Origin: Diplosphaera chodatii
Lineage: Eukaryota; Chlorophyta; Trebouxiophyceae; Prasiolales; Stichococcaceae
Reading direction: 5' to 3'
DNA: 64,000 bases
NCBI GenBank assembly: GCA_032358165.1
Contig: JAALGY010000012.1
Span: 2,170,001 to 2,234,000, forward strand
Position 1 is the stretch's first letter, and every line of letters begins with the position of its first letter. The translations under genes and the position numbers were made by a program. This document shows, piece by piece, positions 55,401 through 64,000 of this stretch. Below the pieces are notes generated by a model. That model did no database searches. It was not told the origin of the DNA and saw only the letters and a list, made by a program, of their open reading frames with translations.

Positions 55401-57780
55401 GCATGACGCCCGGTGAATGCAGCATGTGAGGCGTCCTGTCTGCCTCCCGCTATCTCTGCAGCGGCATCGTGACGCTGCTCGGGCTACACGGCCCTGGGCT
55501 CCCGGGAGGTGAACGCGGTCGACGTTGTGGCGCTGCACGGTGGTTTCCGGGTGTCGCATGCAATGAGCCGTCACTGTCCCGGAGGGAGCGTGCGGACCAA
55601 GTGCTCACAGCTTTGTGAGCATGTGCTGACCCGATTGTGGTTGCGTGCAGATCGACTGGCACATGCAGCGTTTCCGCCGCTAGCGTTGTCAGTGGAGAAT
55701 GGCATTCCCGGCAAGGTGCCGCTGCCTGCTCTGCAAGTTGTCTCGCTGGCTGTCTGAACGGCAGCAGAGCTACCAGCGCGCCGCAGTGTTCCTGGTCCCC
55801 GAGCTCTACCTTGCCCACTATGGTCTGTGCCTGACACATGCCCCTTGAAGGATACCTGCAGATCGGACCCCTTACATCGTGGAGCGTGATGGCGAGCACA
55901 CAGCACACTATGAAAAGATGGCAACCTGTTGTGCGGCGTTTGCAGATGTGAATGGGCTTCACCTGGGCCAAGGGTGGCTCTGCCGCTGTTGCCCCTGGTG
56001 CGCATTCTGCTGGGCTGTGCCTTGTTAGCACACACCGCCTGCGATGCTGGGAGACACGTCAACTGCAATCAGTATGTCATCACGCTGCCATGTTGTGCAG
56101 ACGCCCACCTCCCAAACTTCTGGCTGGGGTCGTCATCGGGTGCAGCTCATCACGCTGCAATGCTGCTGCATCCGCAGCATCAGGCAGCGGGCCACAGCGG
56201 GGGTAGGCACCACGCCGCTGGCACTCGTGGTGCGTGTGTATGTCTTGGCGTAGCATCCAAGGCGGGTACTTGGGGTCATCCTCACCGACGAGCGTTCGTG
56301 CTGTCTGCAGCGTGTGGACACGAGGACACCCGGCGTCCTTGGCGCCGTCCTGCTCTGCAGCGCGGTCAGCTCCGCTGCCGCCGCACGACTGCCCTGCAGG
56401 TGCCTTCCCTCGATCCCACCCTCCACAGCATGCAAACTTCACCGCCAGTGGATAGCCAACAGCACAGTGAGCAGTAGCTGGTCGACTGCCAGCCCTTCAC
56501 CTTGCAGCAGCCGGATGAGGACGCTGGCTCGCGGCCTGCCGTCGACTCCCAGCGGCGGCGGCGGCTGAAATGACGGCGAAACCACCCGACGCAGCACCAT
56601 GCGGCGGCGGCTCACATCAGCGGACAGAGCCGGTGCCAAATGTGCTCTGTGCGTGTGCTTGAGAGTTGTATGCAGATCGGCAACGCCACAGTTCTTGAGC
56701 ATGTCTACAGCAGTAGGCGCCGCACTTTGGTTGCACATTTCCAACGCACCTGCTGCCCTCGCTGCAGCTGGGGGGCGTGCTGCAGCGGCGTCTGCACAGA
56801 CATAGCCTCAAACCGCAGGCCGCAGCCGCCGCCACTATGCCAGCCTTGCCAGCGACGACGGCAGGTGGACAGCGATGGGAGGCACAGCACGGCGCACGAT
56901 GCTCTCTCTCGCCGCTGCAGAGGCGGCAGCGGCTCGGTCTGTAGCAAGCAATGCCAACAGTGCAAGTGCTGCTGATCAGGCAGCGGCCACAGCCCTGAGC
57001 CGGCGGAAGCTGCTCAGAAGTCTGTACACCCAGCGACGATGCGAGCCTGGCGCAGCACAGCAGTAAGCTGCTCGCAGACAGCAGCACGCCCGACGACCTC
57101 AGGTGCCCTACGTGCTGGGTGTACATGCAATAGACTAGGTTATCTGCAGCATGAGAAGGTGCGCAGATCCAGGGTGGCATGTGGCACACCTGTTTGCTGG
57201 CCTGCCAGTCGGCAGCACGGACTCGGGCTGTGATGCCCTCGCAACAAACGCTGCCATGTCTCACGTCGGTCTCACGTCGCTCCAGCCGACCCTGCGCCCG
57301 TCACTGCTGCATTGTAGGCCATTCTGGTGGGCGTGCTGCATCCGCTGTTCCGCCAAGAGGCGGCGCGGGCGGGTGCAGCAGAGGAAACATGAGCGAGCAA
57401 GGAGTGCAGCCCCGCAGGCAGGGGCAACGGCGACAGGCTCGTCTCAACAGCCGCGGGGCAGCTTGCCGGCGGTGCAGCGCGCCGCTGACGCAGGCAGCCG
57501 CCCCGGCGGAGGCGCTGCCACGGCGCAGGGCGGACAGTGACAGCCCGTGGCCAGGCATGCTTCGGGTAGGTGACTGTACTGCTCGCCAGTACGCACATGG
57601 TCATGGCCTGTGCTGCATACTGCACGTCTGGCTGGTCTGCTCAGGGTGCAGACGCCAACTTCACTGCGTTTATGAGAGGCAATTGCTAGCAGGGAGCGCA
57701 CATGCACAACATAACTTTTTCTCGAGGACCATTGATCCGGCGTGTCACTGAGCACACGCCAGGGATATTGCAGGGGCAGC
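52472..57780. other. 5.3 kb of unresolved coding character
   Basis: Several stretches look exonic but I could not build a coherent gene. On the - strand these are 52480-53230 (for example VMLIDTAAVSSRSAGITVSC at about 53000), 54120-54570, 55040-55190 (ending RIIALQDYVFTMLTSVS), 56130-56440 and 56440-56600. On the + strand they are 56875-57066 (Ala/Arg-rich) and 57340-57540. The 55040 segment looks like a terminal exon. No domain is recognisable; + strand pieces after 56880 may be 5' exons of the transposase-derived gene. Confidence 0.35.
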
Positions 57781-59230
57781 GTGCTGGACGATGAGGCGGC
57801 GGCCTCGCTGCGGCGCAGGCGGCAACAACGGCGGCAGCCTGCCGTCCATATCAGCAGACAAGGTGCCACCTGTACACCTGAAGCACTCGGGTACGTAGCT
57901 GGGGCCCGGCATCGTGGTGCCGTCTCCTGGCTTCCTGCTCTCTGTGACGCCAAATCACTGGCAGACCGCAGAGTCAGTCTTGGAGTACATCACAGGCATC
58001 GTTGTGCCCTACTACAAGAAGGTAGGATGCAAGCCTCTCCAGTTGGCGGCAGTGCAATTGCAGATGCAGCAGCCTGCCACTTGAGCTGTGCAGCTCATGT
58101 TCTGTGCTGTTGTTCAACTTGGCAGGTGTGCATCGAGAAAGGCCTGGAGGTCGGCACACAGCACTGCATTCTACAGTGGGATGTCTACGCGGTGCATCGC
58201 AGCGCGGCGACACGCAGGTGGCTGGCAGAGGAGCATCCGTACATCAAGGTCGTGTACGTGCCAGGCGGCTGCACGGGGGAAGTGCAGGTGGCGGATACGG
58301 TCATCAACGGTGAGCATCATATCACACCAGCAAACTGGTGTCCCTGCACACCTGCTAGCATGCCTTACATATGCATCGACAGTGTTCGTAGTGTGGTCAA
58401 GTTGCTGCTAAGCGGTGGCCGTCTAGCCCTGCGATACATGTCCTGCAGGTGTCCTATAGTTGCTCAGATCATGCCTGATAAAATGAGTGTTGTGTTTGCA
58501 TCTGCCACAGGCCACTCAAGGCAAGTACACAGCCCTGATGACCGAGTACTTTGCAGACCTCGTGGAGCGGCAGTACCGAGAGGACGGGCCAGCGGCCATC
58601 AACCTCAACTTGCCGCTCCCTCAGCTGCGTGACGTCAGCGCTGGCATCACAACGACAGTGTTCCAGCACCTGCAGCAGGACAACATGCGCCAGGGTATCG
58701 TGCGTGGCTATGAGAACGCTGGCACATTGCAGGTCAGTGTTGCTGAAGCCCTGTTGGCTGCATACAGCATGTCTGACCAGACTCCGTGACGGAACACAGT
58801 ACAATGTGCTACACAGGCGGGCTGTCATGCATGTTGTGAGTTGCAGTTTCTGTTGCTATGTTCTATAGCTTTTCATTCGTGTGTGGCCATCACATACGCA
58901 GGCATTCGATGTAGACTTCCAGAGGGCAGCACTTGCGCAGCATGGGATGCGCTTGCTGTTGGACGAGGATCCTTGGCGGGAATCAAGGACGCCCTGTATG
59001 ACATGTGCATGGCGGATGACAGCGACGACTTCGCAGACCAGGTCCTGAACAACCTGCTGGTCATCGACTACGCAGTGGAGCAGGCAGTCGCCGCTGTTAG
59101 CGAGCTCAGCCAGGACTGTGAGCACTTTCTGCCACCTGCAGCGGCGAAGCTGCCAATCCTGGTGTTGCTTCAGCGGGTCAATGCGGATGGAGATGTTGTG
59201 GATGATCTACAGATGTTCGAGGACGATTGA
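57781..59230 (+). CDS. pogo/DDE_1 transposase-derived gene, multi-exon
   Basis: Supported exons are about 57781-57862, 57899-58021, 58126-58309, about 58510-58732 and 58902 onward. They read VTPNHWQTAESVLEYI, then CILQWDVYAVHRSAATRRWL and YVPGGCTGEVQVADTVIN, then a helical region (ALMTEYFADLVERQYRED, TTTVFQHLQQDNMRQG). This is the second half of the DDE_1 catalytic domain (pogo/Fot1/jerky type): WD...H gives the second Asp and VAD the third. The segment with the first Asp was not found. An acidic C terminus (MCMADDSDDFADQ ... LQMFEDD, stop 59230) lies in another frame from the 58902 exon, so one junction is wrong or a frameshift is present. TGTAA signals at 59295 and 59303 follow. No terminal inverted repeats were seen, so it may be a domesticated gene. 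Confidence 0.6.
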
Positions 59231-59294
59231 GCCGCAGCTGAACTGTTCAAGCAAGTGTCTAGTGATGGTACAATCAGACCGGGTGTTTGCTCAA

Positions 59295-59307
59295 TGTAAG
59301 GTTGTAA
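59295..59307 (+). terminator. Paired TGTAA poly(A) signals of the transposase-derived gene
   Basis: TGTAA at 59295-59299 and 59303-59307, 65-75 bases after the stop at 59230. Confidence 0.55.
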
Positions 59308-59449
59308 GCATGAAGAAGTGAGGGCCTTAGGCAGGGTGTTGACTCGATGCCTCGAAGTGTGTCCGAGTACGGTATTCAGTAGGGCATTTGCATTGTGATC
59401 TGGCTGTTGCTTGTGAGTCAGGTATGCAAATGAAAGCAGCTTAGCATCT

Positions 59450-59596
59450 TGGGACCGGCTGCGCGATGGCCCTAAACAATTTAGCTTCTGTTGCGCATAG
59501 CCATCCAGAAATTCATTTTCGCCTGCGCGAAGGTGCGCAGAGGCAAAAAACAATTCAGTTTGGCTGGCTGCGCACTAGATCCTGGGCACTACGGTA
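59450..59596. repeat. Partial second copy of the MITE family
   Basis: The right end, TGCGCACTAGATCCTGGGCA followed by CTACGG and TA, matches the 47546-47936 element with few changes, as does the GCCTGCGCGAAGGTGCGCAG interior. A matching left inverted repeat was not found, so this copy is truncated. Confidence 0.65.
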
Positions 59597-59599
59597 TGC

Positions 59600-60113
59600 C
59601 TTTGCTGTCAGTGACATGACAATTGATGATGGACGTGAGCCGGTGGGTTGTTTGCCTGATTGTTTTACACAAGCCTGCACACACAGGCAGATATACGGCC
59701 AACAATGTCATGCATGTTGAAAAGCCTCTATACGGTACATCATGACAGCACCTCAACGTGAAGGCAAACTGCAGCAGACTTTCCCCATACCATACTCAAC
59801 GCAAACCACACCTCAATCCCTACTCACTGCCTACACGTCCTCTATCAATGGAAGCCTACACGTCCACTACCTTCTCCACGTGCACAGCATGACATATGTA
59901 TATGGTTTGTGCAACATGTCGTTGTTATAGTGAAACGTTACAGAACAGAACAGAAATATGCCGACGCACCGCAGCTGCTGCTGCTGCAAATCATCACATC
60001 GACTCTAGCCGCCTGGAAAACGTCACAGACAGGAACACACCGAGCTGCCTTCTTACGGGTGGGACGATGGCACGCTTCCAGCTCCGGAGCGAGCCAGCAG
60101 CGGCTGCACCACA
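59600..60113. other. Intergenic, 3' flank of the - strand gene
   Basis: No gene recognised. It is AT-richer than its surroundings and contains TGTTATAGTGAAACGTTAC near 59922 without clear meaning. Confidence 0.35.
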
Positions 60114-61710
60114 TCACCGATGCTCTGTGCTTTGTATCCCCTCGATGCTTGCGGATGCGGCGGCGGCCTTGGCCGCCTTCTGTCGAGCTCGCTTTGCCGC
60201 TTTCTTGCTGCAGCCCGGTGGCTGCTGTGCGTTCGTTCTTTCTTGGCCTGCTGTGGCCTGCTGCTCTTCCTCCTGCAGTGGCAAGCAACGTGATGATCAA
60301 TGTTAGCGATGCAACACGTGTCCCATTCAGCTGGCCAGCCTGCTGAAGGCTTGCACACTCACATTTCACACACGCCAGCCCTGCTGAAGACCACATGTAT
60401 GGCTGTTTGCCCCGGAGCAGGGACACACGGCAGATGACCTGCGCAGCACAGGCAGGCGGAAAGGCGGTCCCAAAGGCCTGACGCCTTGCCTGCAGCGATG
60501 TCTCCGCTGCTGCGTTGGCGGCGGCCTCGGCAGCGGCCGCGGCGGCGGCGGCGGCGGCGGCGGATGCGGCCTGCTGCTGGGGCAGGTCGGCGGCGCGGGA
60601 TGCGATGCGGCTGGTGCCTCCCCGCAGCGCCTCCTCCACCTGCGGGCGTATGGCACTGTGGCATCATACGGCAACACTGCGGCTGTGGATGTCAAGCTAG
60701 AGGTGCAAAGGAGTGAACAACCCTGCTGGCTCGGATCTCGGGTTGCGTATACCACAGGTAGACTGCAGAGTGCATGCGCACCTGCCAAAACATCGGCTGC
60801 AGGCGAACGTGATCCGCCGCCCCAAGCGCTCGCTGCAGGCTCCCTTGGTGTTTGTGCCAGAGGGCTGCGTACTCCTGTGCATTGCTGCAGTCGACTGCGG
60901 CCACGCCGGCCACGACGGCGCAGCCGCTCTGATACAGGACATTGCGCAAAATAGCATCACCACTGCCCAGCTCATGCATACATGCATGTGTATGTGCTGT
61001 GTCGCACGCAACATAGGCACGTTGCTGCACTGGCAAAAGCTGTACAGCACGGCCATGCTCGAGATGCCTGGCTGCCTGGACTTCGGGACAGGTGTGCAGG
61101 AGCGGGAAGGCACCTCGATCAGGGACGCCGCAAACTCCGGCATGAGCTTCGCAAGAGCCCATGCGTGCGTGGCCAGCCGAGCGCTCTGCCGCAGCAGCGC
61201 CGCTTTGTCTGCCGGAGGCTGCTCCGCCATGGCGCCCTCCGAGGCGGCAGACTGATGGGCAGCGACTGCGGCGGCAGTCAGCCACGCCAGCCCGGCTGCG
61301 GCTGTCGCCAGCAAGCGCCCGACCTCCTGGAATGACGCCTGCCGCCCTGCGGCGGCCGCCACCATGTCTGCCCTGCTGCTTGTGCCGCTCTCTGATGGCC
61401 CGACCTGTGCCACATCCTGCACGATGCACCTTGCCTGGTCCCCCAGCACCAGGCAGCACTGCATGAGCCGCATCAGAAGCTGCGGGTTTGCCGGCGTGGC
61501 AGCCGCTGCCGCCTGCTCTGCCGCTGCAGCTTCTGTGCTGCTGCTGTCGAGCTGCGACGCTGCTGTAGGTGACAGTGGTGCTGTCCCTCCGCCGGGAGGC
61601 TGCACCGGCTGTGCGCCAGGTGAGGGTGGGCAGATCGCCAGCTCCCCCGCTGCAATTGCCGCCACAAGCGCCTGAACAGCCAGGCCGCAGCCGCCTGACA
61701 GCCTCTGCAT
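60114..61710 (-). CDS. Unrecognised Ala-rich helical protein, 367 aa
   Basis: Exons 61710-61114, 60928-60782, 60639-60439 and 60272-60114 total 1,104 nt in phase. The N-terminal 200 residues are predicted mostly helical by composition (LLMRLMQCCLVLGDQARCIVQD, cited by its position 61480-61415, and LLRQSARLATHAWALAKLMP). The next exon holds SGCAVVAGVAAVDCSNAQEY. An alanine run follows (about 60575-60535), and the C terminus is basic (KKAAKRARQKAAKAAAASAS). No domain is recognised. The ATG at 61710 overlaps a good acceptor site (GCAAATGCAG), so the true start may be an exon upstream, possibly the F-box segment at 62062. Confidence 0.55.
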
Positions 61711-61741
61711 TTGCGTGGTGCAGGCCTACAGGGAAGCAACG

Positions 61742-62062
61742 TCAAACTGCGCAGCTCAGCGTGTGACCGCATCCATGCCTTGCACGTGTGCAAAATGCAC
61801 AACTGACAATGGTGCCTTGCAACGTATAAAGCACAAAGGAGGACCCTGAACTGCGTCCACCTGTGCAACGTCGAGTGATGGTACTTAGCTCAGCGGCGTC
61901 CACGTTGGGATGAAAGGTGGCTTGTTTCGCGGTGAGATCCACAGCAAGGCGCAACGATCGGCACACGCTTCGTAGGGCTGCAACATCGTCTTGCTCTATG
62001 TGACGTAGGATTGAGCTGAGCAGATCTGCCGGCAGGTTGCTGATCGTTGTGCCCGGCGCCAT
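61742..62062 (-). CDS. F-box domain segment (small gene or first exon)
   Basis: ATG 62062 opens ISNLPADLLSSILRHIEQDDVAALRSVCRSLR, a clear F-box of about 45 residues (limits 62042-61944) that would bind SKP1 in an SCF ubiquitin ligase. The sequence then loses similarity to anything and stops at 61742. It may be a stand-alone 106-aa protein, or the first exon of the 61710-60114 gene, which lies in the same direction 30 bases away. Leucine-rich repeats usually follow F-boxes in algae, but here the repeat units are upstream. Confidence 0.6.
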   Translation of the reverse strand: MAPGTTISNLPADLLSSILRHIEQDDVAALRSVCRSLRLAVDLTAKQATFHPNVDAAELSTITRRCTGGRSSGSSFVLYTLQGTIVSCAFCTRARHGCGHTLSCAV

Positions 62063-62529
62063 GTGATCTGGCATGCAGGCGCTATTGGCAGCAAGGTTTG
62101 CACAGCTGCGTGTGCTCCGGCGATGGCAGTTGTCAAATCTGAGCAATGACTCTGCGAATGGCGATTGACGGCTGATCGAGAAGTTCTCCTGGTGCCCTGG
62201 ATCCAGGGGATGGCCCATCAGAGCATGCAAAGATGCATGCAGTCCGTGGTGTTTTGAGGCGGGCAGCCGTTGCAAACACTATGAACTGAGTGTTTCAGTT
62301 TTGAATTTTACATGGTGGTCGGCATGTCTGCAAGGGTTTCAGGCAGCTGACAGCATGCTGACTTGTGCTCACGTGTTAGGATGCATCCCAGAAGGCTGAC
62401 AGCCAAACATGGCCACAGCCATTCATCACCGAAACAAGGCGTCACTTTGAGTTGCCACCTGGTCGCCAAGTGCAGGCTACATAACAACCCGCAGGGGCCA
62501 TGCTGATGCAGAAATGCTGCCTGCAGCTC

Positions 62530-63053
62530 CCTCACATGGCCGCTTTCCACCTCGGGGCACCCCCTGATGCACTGCGCAGGCTGGCGAGGGCATCGAGCTG
62601 CAACAGCTGCGTCACCAGCTGCTGTCCGTCCAAAACGACGCAGTGCTGGAGCGAAACTTCATGCAGCCGCCGGCAGGCGCTCAATGCCGCCAGCCCAGCG
62701 CCGCACAGGCCTTGCATCGAATGACGGTAACAGGCGCGCTCAGACGAGTAGATGGCCAGCCGCCTCAGGTCTGGCAGCGCCCCAGCCGCCGCCGCCAGCT
62801 CCTCGTCCGACAGCCGCCCCACGCACTGCAGCGTCAGCTCCTGCAGGCCTGTCTTGTAACCCGCAGCAGCAGGGCCGCCGCCGCCGCTGCCGCCACTGCC
62901 CAGAGCTCCACCGCAGCCCAGCAGCTGTAGCTGCAGCGGCGGGGACTCCGGCAGCACCTCGGTGGTGGACTCGCGCTGGTGGGCCCAGTCGATGGACAGG
63001 TGTAGGTTGGTGAGGTGGCGTCAGCCGGCCGATGGCGGCCTCAGTGCCACACC
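62530..63053 (-). pseudogene. Leucine-rich-repeat unit 2, frameshifted
   Basis: It starts GCGTEAAIGRLT, then needs a one-base shift near 63018 to continue HLTNLHLSIDWA...ESPPLQLQLLGCGG. It then reads GLQELTLQCVGRLSDEELAAAAGALPDLRRLAIYSS and LCGAGLAALSACRRLHEVSLQHC (limits 62850-62640), closely matching unit 1. The end is shorter than in unit 1. An extra C in the - strand CTGACGCCACCTC run explains the break. Confidence 0.7.
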
Positions 63054-63297
63054 CTGCAACGTGCAGCAGCATGTACAATACATGGTAAATAGATGACAAG
63101 CCAGAATAGCAGTACTCATATATGATATGGAAACAGCAGGTGCAACCTGCTGGCACATAAGGACACCCTGCTGCTCTCACATGCATACGCCATCATTGGC
63201 ATCGTAGCAGCAGTTGACTCAAAGGCCATTCCCTGGCCGGCTGTTGACAAACCCAGCTTTCGTTGCACTTCTAATGTACACGCACTATATGTCATAC

Positions 63298-63931
63298 CTG
63301 GGCAAGGATTGACGCAGCTGCACATGCAGATGGCGCAGGTTCTCGGCCTGGAATGCTGCTTGACACTTCTCCACTGAGTCTCCGCTCAGCCTTGGACAGT
63401 CTGAGAGGTACAGGCTGGCAAGGGCGCGCAACTGCGGCAGCTGCGCCACCAGCTGCTGTGCCTCTAGATCGATGCAGCCCCCCAGTGACAGGCGCTGCAT
63501 TCGACGGCAAGCGCTGAACGCCGCCAGCCCCGCACCGGACAGGCCTCGCAGCTGAGGTGCACATTGTGCACCGGCAGAAACTGACAGCCACCTCAGGTCC
63601 GGCAGCGCTGCAGCCGCCGCTGCCAGCTCGCCATCAGACAGCCGTCCATTGCACACGAGGTTCAGGTCTTGCAACCCTGTGTTACGCCTGACAAAGCTGC
63701 CGCCGCCAGTGCTGCTGTCGCAGCTGGAAGTGTCCGAGGGGATGCCGGCAGTTTCCGCCGCTGCGCTGCAGCCGAGCAGCTGCAGCTGAAGCTCAGGAGG
63801 CTCGGGTCCGCTGGCCATGTCGCAAATGGAGGTTGGCAGCGGCTGCACAGCGCGATCCCGGGCCCGGTCGATAGACAGATCCAATCTGGTGAGGCGTGTC
63901 AGCTCCCCGATGGCAGCCTCGGCGCCGCAGC
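63298..63931 (-). CDS. Leucine-rich-repeat protein (AMN1/FBXL-like), unit 1, partial
   Basis: One exon bounded by an acceptor at 63931 and a donor at 63298. It begins GCGAEAAIGELTRLTRLDLS, has a variable Ser/Gly insert, then regular repeats: LQDLNLVCNGRLSDGELAAA, LPDLRWLSVSAG, LSGAGLAAFSACRRMQRLSL, LRALASLYLSDCPRLSGDSV. The cysteine-containing LRR type is that of F-box/LRR (AMN1-like) proteins that bind ubiquitination substrates. Upstream exons, perhaps with an F-box, lie beyond the window. Confidence 0.7.
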
Positions 63932-64000
63932 CTACAGTATGCAGCAAGCAACTTCCATAGATTGCTGTTGCTGCTGGTCACAGCATGCTGCGCTCAAGCA

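Noticed and set aside
1..64000. CRISPR arrays, bacterial operons, Shine-Dalgarno sites
   Set aside because: No spaced direct-repeat arrays; spliced genes show the DNA is nuclear eukaryotic.

Overview
The window is nuclear DNA from a eukaryote, almost certainly a chlorophyte green alga. Genes are split into many short exons with GT-AG (a few GC-AG) introns, coding DNA is GC-rich, TGTAA polyadenylation signals follow several genes, long CAG/CTG and Gln/Ala-rich tracts occur, and the gene set is plant-like: plastid-type diaminopimelate epimerase, a SnRK2-like kinase and a CDKE/CDK8-type kinase. I assembled six gene models by hand whose exon lengths sum to whole codons, so most of their splice sites should be right; terminal exons are less sure. 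|| Layout. 1-8.2 kb: most of a dual-endonuclease LINE of Dualen/RandI type. Its ORF2 carries APE endonuclease, reverse transcriptase, a PCIF1/CAPAM-like N6-adenosine methyltransferase domain, RNase H, a zinc-finger-like segment and a restriction-like endonuclease. The copy is dead: the RT motif C region is deleted and two frameshifts are visible. 8.8-12.2 kb (+): nucleotide-diphospho-sugar transferase-like type II membrane protein, convergent with DAPF (12.5-14.8 kb, -). 17.0-20.3 kb (+): SnRK2-like kinase. 21.6-23.7 kb (+): RPF1 ribosome-biogenesis factor. 24.2-26.7 kb (+): CDK8/CDKE kinase. 28.4-30.7 kb (-): unrecognised 481-aa protein with a winged-helix-like N terminus. 32.7-33.0 kb (+): fragment of an SNM1-like metallo-beta-lactamase nuclease. 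|| 35.0-52.5 kb is a nest of mobile elements. A CACTA element (34975-41208, target duplication GCT) contains a second copy of itself in opposite orientation (35541-38233, duplication ATC) and a third, unrelated 828-bp element (40124-40951). Then come direct repeats around a LINE remnant with a polyglutamine tract, a tRNA-Gln(CUG)-like gene beside a short dispersed repeat, and two defective Ty3/gypsy chromovirus derivatives (45419-47444 on -, 48268-52466 on +) flanking a Tc1/mariner-like MITE. || 52.5-57.8 kb shows patches of coding character that I could not resolve. 57.8-59.2 kb (+) is a multi-exon gene derived from a pogo/DDE_1 transposase. 60.1-63.9 kb (-) holds a helical unknown protein, an F-box segment and two related leucine-rich-repeat units, one broken by a frameshift. 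|| The host genes are not an operon and share no pathway: they cover lysine biosynthesis, glycosylation, kinase signalling, ribosome assembly and Mediator-linked transcription. The most unusual content is the methyltransferase-bearing LINE and the self-nested CACTA element.
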